64,000 nt of DNA from an uncultured Pirellula sp. (lineage in GTDB: Bacteria > Planctomycetota > Planctomycetia > Pirellulales > Pirellulaceae): contig CAIOHR010000242.1 in assembly GCA_903858115.1 (NCBI GenBank), positions 124,001 through 188,000 on the forward strand, written 5' to 3'. Shown piece by piece: positions 1 to 8,606 of the stretch. Position 1 is the stretch's first letter, and each line of letters starts with the position of its first letter. The translations under genes were made by a program, and so were the position numbers. The notes under the pieces are model-generated. The model was not told the origin of the DNA. It saw nothing but the letters and a program-made list of their open reading frames with translations, and ran no database searches.

Positions 1-1197
1 CCCATGACTGCTATCCTGGGTTTTACTGACCTTCTTTTGGACGAGAGGAACTTTCAGGAAGAACCCGAGAAGCGGATTTCGACGATCCAAACGATTCAAC
101 GCAACGGCTTTCACTTACTTTCGATCATCGACGATGTTTTGGATTTGTCAAAAATTGAAGCCGGAAAGATCGAGATCGAAGCCATACCGTATTCAACCTT
201 TCAAATCATTGAGGAAGTTCTGTCGCTGATGCGCGTTCGGTCTTCTGCCAAAGGGATCGCATTGTATTGCGAATTTGAAACTGCCATTCCTTCGAACGTG
301 CTTACCGATCCAATTCGGGTTCGCCAAATCCTTTTGAATCTGTTGAGCAACGCGATTAAGTTCACAGAACTCGGTGGTGTTCGCATCGTTGTACGGTACG
401 CCAGTGGCGATCGTCCGAGACTTGAATTCGATGTGGTCGATACAGGGCTCGGCATGACTCCTGAGCAACAAAATCGATTGTTCAAGCCGTTTACCCAGGC
501 GGATAATTCAACGACACGTCAATTTGGCGGTACTGGACTTGGACTAACGATCAGCAAACGACTGGCCCATTTGATGGGAGGGGATGTTTTCATTGTCGAA
601 TCCTGTGCGGGAAAAGGTACTCGATTCCGCGCTTATTTGGACGTTGGCTTTATTGAGTCATCCAAGTTGATTGATCCGAATCAAGTCTCCAACTATCGCA
701 ATGCAGGTTCCAAGGCTGAGGCCGGTGCAGTTCAAACCACCTTGCCAAATTCCGTTTTAGCGGGTTGCAACATCTTGCTGGCCGAGGATGGTCCGGACAA
801 CCAAAACCTGATTTCGTTCATTCTCAAGAAGGCCGGGGCAAAGGTCACTATTGCGGAGAACGGCCAATTGGCTGTCGACTCCACCCTAGATGCCGTGATA
901 GCAGGCGACCCATTCCATGTCGTTCTCATGGACATGCAAATGCCCGTTCTGGATGGATATGGCGCTACAGCTCTATTGCGATCTAAGGGCTATGGCGGGC
1001 ACATCATCGCGTTGACAGCTCATGCGATGGATGGCGACCGAGGCAAATGCATTAGTGCGGGGTGCGACGATTACGCGACAAAACCTATTGACCGCCCTTC
1101 TCTCATCCAACAGATCGCAACGATCTACAGACAATGCGAGTCCTTAGTCGCAATCAAACAATCAATGAATGAACAAAGGGAAGCGAATCAAGCGTAG
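1..1197 (+). CDS. Hybrid sensor histidine kinase, 5'-truncated by window edge
   Basis: C-terminal part of a hybrid histidine kinase that autophosphorylates on ATP and passes phosphate to its own receiver domain. The window opens inside the H-box: the first codons read P-MTAILG, so the phospho-accepting His lies about five residues upstream, outside the window. Counting from the first visible Met: dimerisation helix with LSKIEAGK near 48-55, HATPase with N-box NAIKF near 116-120, G1 box DTGLG near 146-150 and G2 box FGGTGLGLT near 174-182. A receiver domain covers about 255-375, with acidic pair ED (261-262), phospho-acceptor D310 in LMDMQMP and Lys in TKPID. It is closely similar in sequence and architecture to the kinase at 2000-3430 and faces it, which suggests a local duplication. 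Sensory input is not visible. Kinase assignment is secure. Confidence 0.95.
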   Translation, partial: PMTAILGFTDLLLDERNFQEEPEKRISTIQTIQRNGFHLLSIIDDVLDLSKIEAGKIEIEAIPYSTFQIIEEVLSLMRVRSSAKGIALYCEFETAIPSNVLTDPIRVRQILLNLLSNAIKFTELGGVRIVVRYASGDRPRLEFDVVDTGLGMTPEQQNRLFKPFTQADNSTTRQFGGTGLGLTISKRLAHLMGGDVFIVESCAGKGTRFRAYLDVGFIESSKLIDPNQVSNYRNAGSKAEAGAVQTTLPNSVLAGCNILLAEDGPDNQNLISFILKKAGAKVTIAENGQLAVDSTLDAVIAGDPFHVVLMDMQMPVLDGYGATALLRSKGYGGHIIALTAHAMDGDRGKCISAGCDDYATKPIDRPSLIQQIATIYRQCESLVAIKQSMNEQREANQA

Positions 1198-1351
1198 TGT
1201 TTCATTCTGCTTTGCGATTCTCGTTCGACTGCCAGTTGGTTCAGATCGATCTATTGGTTCCGCCGAAACATCCAGAAACAGGACAACATTTCGTGACGCA
1301 AGTGGCAGAACGATCCAAACCGCAACGATGAATGGTTAGAAGCTCTTCAAA

Positions 1352-1570
1352 CTATTTCTTAGCAATCTCGGAAGATCGCTCTAATCTACTTGAAAGCGCA
1401 AAGAAAGTCGGAGCCCAAAGTCCAACGAAGATACCAAAGCGTTCCGCGTGTGCCTTCGATTCAGCTGCTTCTCCTCCAGTCAGAAACCATATGGCTATTG
1501 AACCAATAATGGATGCGAATCCGAGCACGAAGCAAAGGGTCGACAGGTTCTTGAAAAGCGAGGAATTCAT
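1352..1570 (-). CDS. Small two-helix membrane protein, unknown function
   Basis: 72 residues. Two hydrophobic segments are visible, about residues 9-30 (LCFVLGFASIIGSIAIWFL) and 46-60 (GIFVGLWAPTFFALS), joined by a charged loop (ESKAHAERF). The motif AERFGIFVGLWAPTF followed by a short basic tail resembles small conserved hypothetical membrane proteins I associate with planctomycetes and cyanobacteria; this is recollection, not a search. There is no good Shine-Dalgarno sequence. It stands alone between two facing hybrid kinases, with 154 bp to the upstream kinase end. It could be a real small gene or chance, but the membrane pattern and clean ends favour a gene. Confidence 0.6.
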   Translation of the reverse strand: MNSSLFKNLSTLCFVLGFASIIGSIAIWFLTGGEAAESKAHAERFGIFVGLWAPTFFALSSRLERSSEIAKK

Positions 1571-1999
1571 CTGTTTGACTTGTGGGAATGGGTTAGGTAC
1601 GAGATCAATTCGTCAAGTGTAACAGAATTTAGCCCTAACTCGCTTGATTCAATGCCGCTTCTTGCTTTTCCAGGTACCGCCATATTGGTATCGAGGATTG
1701 TTGGGCTTTACTTCAAGGCAAACTGGGCAAACGAAGAGCGAAATACCTCCATCGCAATCATCGACACCGAAATCATCAGGGATCTAGCAACCTAAGCATC
1801 GAACCACCACCCGACGAATCGTTCGATGGTAAGATTTCCAAGAAAGCCGAGTCGGCGGCCCTTGACCCTAGGAAACCACAAGTGGCGAGTACTCTCGCAT
1901 GTTCGTCCGAAATGTCGTGACAATCTGCAGTGCCCTTGATCAAGGCTCTCTGGCGATCCCATGGTTTCATACAAGATCAGAATACCTAGAAAGACGCAT
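1571..1999. other. Intergenic, no gene seen
   Basis: About 430 bp between the start of the small membrane protein and the end of the H-NOX-linked kinase. Only short open frames without domain signatures or conserved-looking composition occur here. No tRNA-like cloverleaf and no clear terminator hairpin were seen. Confidence 0.5.
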
Positions 2000-3430
2000 C
2001 TAATTGGAAGAAGAGATCTTGTCTCGGCAATAAGACGCCATCATAGAAATGAGCTCTGAACGGTTGATTGGCTTGGTCGTGTAATCGTTGCAGCCCGCGG
2101 CCACGCATTTCTCTCGATCACCACTCATCGCATGAGCTGTCAATGCGATAATCACTCCACCGTAGCCATCGGTACGCAATTCTGTTGCAGATTGGTAACC
2201 GTCAAGCACTGGCATTTGCATATCCATTAGGATTATGTCGAAGGGTTGGCCCAAAGCTTTGGCTGTATGCGTTGCCTCAATCGCCACTCGTCCGTTTTCC
2301 GCAACCGTCACATTGCCGCCAGCTTTTTTCAGAACATAGGAAATCAATCGCTGGTTATCGAGGCCATCTTCTGCGAGCAAGATCCTGAGGCCATCGAGCC
2401 TTAGCGGCACCGTGCTTTCGCCGCTCGACGTTGATGCATTGACGAATGTTTTTTCCCGGAGCCCATCGGAACCTAGTTTTGAAGCACTCGGGGACAATAC
2501 GTGATCTTCTAGTCTTGATACGTCTACTTCTGTTGCTGAGATCCATGCCTCAAATCGAGTTCCCACGTTAGGCTTCGAATCAAGAATGCTCAGTCCCCCG
2601 CCAAGTATTTCTGATAGGCGTTTGCTAATAGTAAGCCCGAGTCCCGTGCCACCAAATTTTCGGGACATCGAGGTGTCTGCTTGTGTGAAAGGTCGAAATA
2701 GACGTTCTTGTTGCTCGAGCGTCATTCCGATTCCCGTATCAACCACTTCAAACTCGATCCGTTCACGCCGTGATGAAGATGCTCGTACGATTAACTGAAC
2801 AGAACCTTGTTCTGTGAATTTGATCGAATTACCGACAAGATTCACAAGAATTTGTCGCAGACGCGGTCCATCTGTCAAAACCTTTTCCGGGATAGTCGCT
2901 TCGAGTTTGAGTTGAAGCAGGATACCCTTGGCATCAGCGCGAACCTGCATCAATTGACATACATCTTCGGCGATTCCTCGAAGCGAGCATGGTCGCAGCT
3001 CAGGCTCAAGTTTACCTGCTTCGATTTTTGACAAGTCGAGCAAGTCATTGATAATTCCAAGCAAATGCTCTCCATTTCTTTTAATTGTCTGGACGGCATC
3101 GATACCAATCTGGCCTAGAGAGATGTCGTTCCTGTCGTTGAGCAGCAATTCTGAATAGCCAAGAATCGCTGTCATCGGAGTTCGAATTTCGTGACTCATG
3201 TTTGCCAGGAATTCGCTTTTGGACTGGTTTGCAGCTTCGGCATTGCGCGCGGCCTCTGCGAGCTGCTGAGTCCTTTCCTCGACACGTCTCTCCAATTCAT
3301 CCCGCGATGCTTGCAGGTCTTGGTTGATTTCATAAAGCTCCCGACTCTTCTGTTCGAGTAGCAGTTCCGCCTGTTTGCGGGCTGAACGTTCTCGCTCAAT
3401 CCGCCTGAGTAAGCTTTCTTGGTCGGACAT
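2000..3430 (-). CDS. H-NOX-linked hybrid sensor histidine kinase
   Basis: 476-residue cytosolic hybrid kinase without a membrane segment. Residues 1-72 are a charged coiled coil (heptads around [21 protein letters not shown]), the usual linker in kinases that take signal from a partner protein. HisKA follows with H80 in [10 protein letters not shown], then HATPase with N-box (N197, N201 in NLVGNSIKF), G1 DTGIGM (231-236) and G2 FGGTGLGL (259-266). A receiver domain covers about 348-470, with E354/D355, D403 in LMDMQMP and Lys in TKPIN. It lies 9 bp behind the H-NOX gene, so the pair is almost certainly co-transcribed. H-NOX proteins encoded next to kinases are known to control kinase activity by NO binding. 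The phosphate destination is not encoded here; the receiver and Hpt genes at 13.9-15.9 kb are possible partners by inference. Confidence 0.95.
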   Translation of the reverse strand: MSDQESLLRRIERERSARKQAELLLEQKSRELYEINQDLQASRDELERRVEERTQQLAEAARNAEAANQSKSEFLANMSHEIRTPMTAILGYSELLLNDRNDISLGQIGIDAVQTIKRNGEHLLGIINDLLDLSKIEAGKLEPELRPCSLRGIAEDVCQLMQVRADAKGILLQLKLEATIPEKVLTDGPRLRQILVNLVGNSIKFTEQGSVQLIVRASSSRRERIEFEVVDTGIGMTLEQQERLFRPFTQADTSMSRKFGGTGLGLTISKRLSEILGGGLSILDSKPNVGTRFEAWISATEVDVSRLEDHVLSPSASKLGSDGLREKTFVNASTSSGESTVPLRLDGLRILLAEDGLDNQRLISYVLKKAGGNVTVAENGRVAIEATHTAKALGQPFDIILMDMQMPVLDGYQSATELRTDGYGGVIIALTAHAMSGDREKCVAAGCNDYTTKPINRSELISMMASYCRDKISSSN

Positions 3431-3439
3431 TGGGGCAGC

Positions 3440-3970
3440 CTAAGTGCGTTTCAAAATAAAGACAGCCCCCTCGGGCGTTGGGGTCATATGAATTGAAATT
3501 GGCTCTGAGAATCGCTGGATGCTCGCATCAATCAGTCCGTAGGCGAGGTCTTGAAAATGCCGAGCCGAGGTGTAAGTCATTTCGAAGTCACCGTTGGGCA
3601 GGCGTCGGGTTGTGAACTTAGGTAATTCCGCGTCGGGATACAGCTTGCGTACCTCTACGTGAATGTGACCATCGACTCGCTCTAGCAACGTGAAGGTATC
3701 ATTCACCCTCTCAAAGAATTGCGAATAATTGGTCTCGAAGATCTTGTAAAGGTGCTTGCCAAATGCTCTCAGCAGTACAGGGATCTCGGTACCGGTCCGC
3801 TTTGATAGTTCAGTAACCAATACTACGAGCTCATGATGATCGTAGGTTCCTACGGACGTATACGCTCCTTTGGAACGGAGAGTGACCGAGTCCAGCAGGG
3901 TGTCGACCATCTCTGGTGAGTAAACTTCCTCAACCATCTCAATAAACTCAGTAAAAACGATTCCCTTCAT
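3440..3970 (-). CDS. H-NOX haem-binding nitric oxide/oxygen sensor
   Basis: 176-residue H-NOX (HNOB) domain protein, the normal full length for a stand-alone bacterial H-NOX. It binds haem b and senses NO, or O2 in some anaerobes. Visible marks: the family start MKGIVF, the proximal haem ligand H104 in GHIHVEVRKLYPD, conserved P117, and the haem-propionate motif YxSxR as Y133, S135, R137 in YTSAR. The distal pocket lacks an obvious tyrosine at the position used by O2-binding members, so NO is the likelier ligand (inference). It is the first gene of a two-gene unit with the hybrid kinase at 2000-3430. In characterised systems ligand-bound H-NOX inhibits or alters the neighbouring kinase and influences c-di-GMP, biofilm or quorum sensing. 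Assignment to the family is very secure; the physiological output is unknown. Confidence 0.96.
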   Translation of the reverse strand: MKGIVFTEFIEMVEEVYSPEMVDTLLDSVTLRSKGAYTSVGTYDHHELVVLVTELSKRTGTEIPVLLRAFGKHLYKIFETNYSQFFERVNDTFTLLERVDGHIHVEVRKLYPDAELPKFTTRRLPNGDFEMTYTSARHFQDLAYGLIDASIQRFSEPISIHMTPTPEGAVFILKRT

Positions 3971-4718
3971 GAATTCCTTCCTGAAATGGTTATTCTGCCC
4001 ATTGAATTGAGTAACTGAATTTCAACATATTACCAACCAATTCGCAAGCTTATTCCCTATTTGTCACGGCTTGTCGACAAGTATTCTACGCCTTTTCGAA
4101 GAATCAAATTGATTAGCATGATTATTTCGACAATTCGACAGCCAGCCAGGCTCATCCGTAAGTCCACCATCGATCGAAGGTTCTCCCCGTACTGACCCTG
4201 TTAGAGTAAGCAAAGATAGAACTATCACTTTGAAACCCTTGTTTTTCAAGTACGTACAGAGTTCGAGTCCAGTCCGCTGGATCTCTCATCAAGGGCCTTA
4301 ACGCGGAAAAGTCGTTCACCAGACGATCGCCCCAAAAACGCCGAATTACTTCGGACGAGCATTTGCCTGAAAGGTTTCGCAAATACATGGGCGGTTTGGC
4401 GAGCATGTTCTTGTCCAATAAACCAACCGACCTGCGACACATGCAGTGTTCTGTTTTTGACTACGAGCCGACGGAACGATCCGAGAATCTTCCTTTGAAT
4501 TTTCAAAGAATATCACGGTAAATCATTCCCTGCGAGGATCTCGCGAAACATGCGAACCGTTGCAATATGTAGAATCCGGAAAGGTTCTATTTCCACGCAA
4601 GTACTTTGGTCTGGCAGCATGGTGTTTGACAATTCTGAATCAGATCAACCAAGCGTTTCAAGGCTGAATGGTGGTTCGCAATCACTGAAAGTCTCATCGC
4701 AAAGGTAGATAGCAACCG
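3971..4718. other. Intergenic, 750 bp, possible gene debris
   Basis: Divergent spacer between the H-NOX operon and the SWIM cassette, so it should hold promoters for both. Three overlapping minus-strand open frames (4064-4249, 4152-4442, 4246-4506) occur. One begins with a signal-peptide-like stretch (FKVIVLSLLTLTGSV) and another contains protein-like text (MRDPADWTRTLYVLEKQGF). They are short, mutually overlapping and match nothing I know, so they may be debris of a lost gene. A TTGACA occurs at 4626-4631 without a convincing -10 box. Confidence 0.4.
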
Positions 4719-6116
4719 ATGTCCTTATCGACTAGCAAAATTACCGAGTTGGCTCCCGATCAAGAATCACTCCATGCTGCTAACAAATTGACGAAGTCCG
4801 GCAAATGGCCATCGTTATCCAAGTGGAATCAATTGGTTTGGGGTGAGTGCCAGGGTTCTGGTTCTATCCCCTATCGGACGGTCTTCGACAACTCAAATCT
4901 CAGTTACAAGTGCACTTGCCCATCACGCAAATTTCCGTGCAAACATGTTTTGGCTTTAATGTGGATGTATGTAATGGATCCTTCGCCGTTCGCGGATGGT
5001 GAAGTTCCTATATGGGTCACCGATTGGTTAGGACGACGTAAAAATCCTGCAACGAACTCCAATCCTAATGCGAAACCGCCAAAAGCTCAGTCCGAAATCA
5101 AAAGCCTACCAAAGGAAACGTTCAGTCCCGAGGCCCAGCAACCTCTCGCCCCCGAAGTCGAAGCGCGGCGAAAGGCCATGGCAGACAAGCGAGCCCGAGC
5201 AACTCAAGAATCGATTGCTGCCGGCATTGAAGAACTGGAGCAATGGATAAGAGACCAACTACGCAGTGGATTGACCAAATTTCTCAGCGACCCGAGTTCA
5301 ACATGCAGAACCATTGCCGCTCGTTTGGTTGATGCAAAAGCTCAAGCGATGGCTAGTCGTCTTGATGAACTGCCAGCTAGGTTGATGCAATCTCCTTTCG
5401 AGTCGCGATTAAATGCTCTGCTTACGGAGCTTAGCAGAATCGTACTAATCTGCCGTGCTTGGAAATCCGCCCCGAAGGATGCGGAGCTGAATCGATTGAT
5501 TGGTAGCAGTGAAACTCGCGATGAGGTTTTGGAGCAGCCAGACGGGCTACGAGTACGGTCAATCTGGAGAGTGGTTGGTGAGCAGGTTACAACAAGGCGT
5601 GATGGACTAGTAAGCCAAGCGACTTGGTTGATAAACCTGGGACAAGGAACTCGGTTCGCTTTGCTTCTTGATTTTTTCCCTGCATCGCTAGGAAAACGAA
5701 GCAGCGTGTTCGCAATTGGCGAGCAGTTCGAAAGCGAAATCGCCTTCTATCCTGCGAGGGAACCGTTACGAGGCATCCTTGCGAATCGAAAGCCAAGTAA
5801 TGGGAGTTTAATCAGTTTTGTAGAAAATTGGCCGGCAGCTTCTAACAAGCCACTGGAATCATACAGAGAAACACTGCAACGATCTCCCTGGATTGTCGAA
5901 GTGCCATTACTATTGCCCGCTGGTCGCATGGCGCAGGTAGGCTCTCGCTTTTGGTGGCAAGCGGAAGACAAATCGTTATCACTTCCTGTAATAAACAAGC
6001 CCGCTCGACATTTCGCGGGTCTGGAGATGAAACAAACGGTCGCGTTATGGGATGGGATCTCGCTGACCCTACTTTCCGGCGATTCGAACTGGGGGAGCTT
6101 GTCGTATGAAAACTGA
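4719..6116 (+). CDS. SWIM zinc-finger protein (cassette gene 1)
   Basis: 465 residues. A SWIM-type zinc-binding motif CxC-x6-CxH is visible as C65, C67, C74, H76 (CTCPSRKFPCKH). SWIM domains bind Zn and mediate DNA or protein contacts in SWI2/SNF2, MuDR transposases and MEKK1. Residues about 105-170 are a proline- and lysine-rich, charged linker (KPPKAQSEIKSLPKE), and the rest looks helical, then beta-rich, without other known motifs. It is the first gene of a unit in which all following genes overlap; its stop lies inside the start of the DUF5691 gene (11 bp overlap). Stand-alone SWIM proteins of this size are commonly found beside MoxR ATPase and VWA genes. Its role is likely substrate or nucleic-acid recognition for the ATPase-VWA machine (inference). 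Confidence 0.88.
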   Translation: MSLSTSKITELAPDQESLHAANKLTKSGKWPSLSKWNQLVWGECQGSGSIPYRTVFDNSNLSYKCTCPSRKFPCKHVLALMWMYVMDPSPFADGEVPIWVTDWLGRRKNPATNSNPNAKPPKAQSEIKSLPKETFSPEAQQPLAPEVEARRKAMADKRARATQESIAAGIEELEQWIRDQLRSGLTKFLSDPSSTCRTIAARLVDAKAQAMASRLDELPARLMQSPFESRLNALLTELSRIVLICRAWKSAPKDAELNRLIGSSETRDEVLEQPDGLRVRSIWRVVGEQVTTRRDGLVSQATWLINLGQGTRFALLLDFFPASLGKRSSVFAIGEQFESEIAFYPAREPLRGILANRKPSNGSLISFVENWPAASNKPLESYRETLQRSPWIVEVPLLLPAGRMAQVGSRFWWQAEDKSLSLPVINKPARHFAGLEMKQTVALWDGISLTLLSGDSNWGSLSYEN

Positions 6117-7533
6117 ACTGTTAGATCAGATAGAAGTTTTGAAAAGTATTTGGATGATCGGCGGTTCTGCGTTGGAGAAGTCACCGGTAGGTTGGAGAGA
6201 GTGTATCAACGAGGACACCTCCCCCGACGTCGCTCTGGTGACGATTGCCGGACAGGCGATTCAGTTTGCATTACAACCTTTGCCCGAAGCCGATTTGAAA
6301 TTCGTACCATGTTTGCCTCAGTTGCGTTTACCACCTCCGCCTCAACCGGCACGTCAAGAAATTTGCAATCTGGTAAGAATTGCCAAACTCGACGAAACGC
6401 AGTGGAGTGGAGTCATTCGACTGCTTGCGGCGCGAGGCTACACCGTGCATCCCATCGACTACTTTCCAAAGAGCTTCTCAAAGTTACCCGATTTGTATGG
6501 GCCATGGGAATTGTGGCTGCGAACGGATCAATCTGCGACCGAGATGAACCAATCGACAAGCATTGACACAAACGATTGGAACCATTTTTCGCCTGGCGAA
6601 CGACGCCAGGCTCTCTCGGAACTGCGGAAGAATCAGCCCGCTGCTTCTAGAGACTGGATCCTCCAAATTACTCCGTCACTGCCTGCCGATGAAAGATTGC
6701 GAGTACTGGAGATACTAAAAGAGGGGCTATGCCTCGAAGATCAAGATGTGTTGGAATCATTCTCAAATGATCGTTCTTCCAAGGTGCAAAATTTTGCGCA
6801 TAAGATGCTTGCTCGACTCGGCGTGTCTCAGGACCGCGAGAACGAGATAGCAGAATTTGCTGATTTTTTTAGCGTCACCACGAAACTCTTCAGTCGTGTT
6901 CCAAAGATTGCAGCGAAACCGCTGAAAAATGAGTCGCAGATAAAGCGACGTGATGAACTATCGACCTCGCTCAGTCTTCACAGTTTCGCGAGAGGTCTAA
7001 GCTTATCCTCGGAAGATGAACTGATAAACGGTTGGGAACATGTTGATGCACATACTTCCGACATACTGGTGCAGATGGTAGCTGCTACGGGAAGTGAGAA
7101 TTCGGCCGCGCTGTTGGCATCTCGTATTTTCTCGTTGAATGGTATTTCAGCTGAGGCGTTTCAACAGTTGTTCGAGCGGCTGGGTAAAGCAAGTCGAATC
7201 GAATTGTTACCGAGAGTTCTGCAAAGCGATGACGCCAGTTTTGTAGCAGCGTTAACGTGTTGTCAAGGAATGCTAGGTGAAGTCCCCTGGGATATGCTCG
7301 AAGGGGTACCCGCATTGAAGCGACTTAAAAAGCTATGCATGGAGAGTTCGTCGATGAACGCTGTCCAGCAGAGCACATTGCGTCAGGGGCTGTATACAAT
7401 AGGGCTCGTGGCAGATCGCGATGCTGCTGGTCGACTACTCCTAGAATTCTCGCAAGAAAAAATGGTCACATCCGATCCCATGCTCGGGATTCTAAAACTC
7501 AATCACAGCTTGCCGCCAGGAGGAAATTTGTGA
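6106..7533 (+). CDS. DUF5691-type helical protein (cassette gene 2)
   Basis: 475 residues, no signal peptide or membrane segment. Composition and spacing of leucines, especially in 180-470, suggest an alpha-helical repeat scaffold of HEAT type (for example LPADERLRVLEILKEGL and SSKVQNFAHKMLARLGV). From its position between a SWIM gene and a MoxR gene, and from its general look, I assign it to the DUF5691 family. It starts at the ATG of 6106 after GGAG at about 6094-6097, overlaps the SWIM gene by 11 bp and shares GTGA with the ATPase gene downstream (4 bp overlap), implying translational coupling and fixed stoichiometry. Function is unknown; as a helical scaffold it may bridge ATPase and substrate proteins (inference). 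The DUF number is recalled, not searched. Confidence 0.75.
   Translation: MKTELLDQIEVLKSIWMIGGSALEKSPVGWRECINEDTSPDVALVTIAGQAIQFALQPLPEADLKFVPCLPQLRLPPPPQPARQEICNLVRIAKLDETQWSGVIRLLAARGYTVHPIDYFPKSFSKLPDLYGPWELWLRTDQSATEMNQSTSIDTNDWNHFSPGERRQALSELRKNQPAASRDWILQITPSLPADERLRVLEILKEGLCLEDQDVLESFSNDRSSKVQNFAHKMLARLGVSQDRENEIAEFADFFSVTTKLFSRVPKIAAKPLKNESQIKRRDELSTSLSLHSFARGLSLSSEDELINGWEHVDAHTSDILVQMVAATGSENSAALLASRIFSLNGISAEAFQQLFERLGKASRIELLPRVLQSDDASFVAALTCCQGMLGEVPWDMLEGVPALKRLKKLCMESSSMNAVQQSTLRQGLYTIGLVADRDAAGRLLLEFSQEKMVTSDPMLGILKLNHSLPPGGNL
7518..7523 (+). promoter_or_regulatory. Strong Shine-Dalgarno deciding a GTG start
   Basis: AGGAGG six bases before GTG at 7530. The same frame is open upstream to an ATG at 7335, but that would overlap the DUF5691 gene by 200 bp with unlikely protein sequence. 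The perfect ribosome site plus the GTGA stop/start overlap fixes the start at 7530. Confidence 0.85.
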
Positions 7534-8606
7534 GTAATGTATTGCGACAACCGGCAGAATTGATTTATGCCGACGACCTACAAGCGTTGAAGGCTACCGA
7601 CGATTTACCCAGGCCGGCCAATTGGGTATTGAGCCCTCAAGCTGTCGTCACGTACATTGTCGGCGGATATGCAGGCAATCGTTTCATCGAGCCAAAGTAC
7701 ATAGGCAATCGACGTATCATCGAAACCGCAGTAGCAACCTTAGCCACCGATCGAGCGTTGCTATTGATGGGCATTCCAGGAACCGCCAAGAGTTGGCTAT
7801 CAGAACACTTAGCTGCAGCAATATGTGGTGATTCTACCAAGATCATTCAATGCACTGCCGGAACCGATGAGAACCAAATTCGATACGGCTGGAACTACGC
7901 GCTGTTGCTAGCCAAGGGCCCCAGCCGCGACGCGCTGGTACCGACACCACTTCTAAGGGCTATGGAAGGCGGAAGTATTTGTCGATTAGAGGAGTTGACG
8001 CGCATGGGCTCTGACGTCCAAGACACGTTGATTACCGTTCTATCCGAAAAGATGCTGCCGATCCCAGAATTGAATGACTCAACATACGCGCAGCGAGGTT
8101 TTAACATAATCGCAACCGCTAACGACCGTGACAAAGGTGTTAATGAATTATCAGCAGCATTGAAGCGTCGATTCAATGTTGTGGTGTTGCAGCTACCCAA
8201 CGATCTTGAAGAAGAGATTCGCATCGTGACGCGTCGAGTCGGAGAGATGGCTCAGTCGTTAGAACTGCCGATGCCAAAGAACGTTGTCGAGGAAGTGGCT
8301 CGTGTGCTTGCGATTTTCCGTGAACTGAGAAATGGTGAAACCGCTGATGGAAAAACAACACTCAAGAGTCCCTCCTCCACACTGTCAACTGCCGAGGCTA
8401 TTTCCGTGATGGTGAGCGGATTTTCACACGCGGCATACTTCAATAATGGCACACTATCTGCAGAAAGTTTAGCACCCAACGTGCTCGGCGCCGTCGTGAA
8501 AGATGCTGTTCATGATAAGGCAATTCTCGAGGAGTACTTGGAGACCGTACTAAAGAAACGGCGTGATTTTGCAGACTACTACGCAACTCTGACCGAGTTA
8601 GTCTGA
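7530..8606 (+). CDS. MoxR-type AAA+ ATPase (cassette gene 3)
   Basis: 358 residues from the GTG start. An AAA+ ATPase of the MoxR/helix-2-insert clade: Walker A GIPGTAKS (81-88), Walker B region SICRLEELTR with E154 and E155, sensor 1 IATAND with N198, and arginine-finger region ALKRRF (R213, R214). The Walker B aspartate is replaced: the motif reads LEE rather than the usual DE, although a glutamate remains at the catalytic base position. MoxR ATPases work with VWA proteins as chelatase-like remodelling machines (RavA-ViaA, NorQ-NorD, CobS-CobT, BchI-BchD), and a VWA gene is two genes downstream. It overlaps both neighbours (GTGA upstream, TGATG downstream). Hexameric ATPase motor of the cassette; substrate unknown. 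Confidence 0.93.
   Translation: MSNVLRQPAELIYADDLQALKATDDLPRPANWVLSPQAVVTYIVGGYAGNRFIEPKYIGNRRIIETAVATLATDRALLLMGIPGTAKSWLSEHLAAAICGDSTKIIQCTAGTDENQIRYGWNYALLLAKGPSRDALVPTPLLRAMEGGSICRLEELTRMGSDVQDTLITVLSEKMLPIPELNDSTYAQRGFNIIATANDRDKGVNELSAALKRRFNVVVLQLPNDLEEEIRIVTRRVGEMAQSLELPMPKNVVEEVARVLAIFRELRNGETADGKTTLKSPSSTLSTAEAISVMVSGFSHAAYFNNGTLSAESLAPNVLGAVVKDAVHDKAILEEYLETVLKKRRDFADYYATLTELV

Noticed and set aside
4064..4506. Three overlapping minus-strand open frames, one with a signal-like start
   Set aside because: Mutually overlapping, short, no recognised family; described only as possible debris in the gap entry.
4626..4654. TTGACA as a promoter for the SWIM cassette
   Set aside because: No -10-like hexamer at 16-18 bp spacing.
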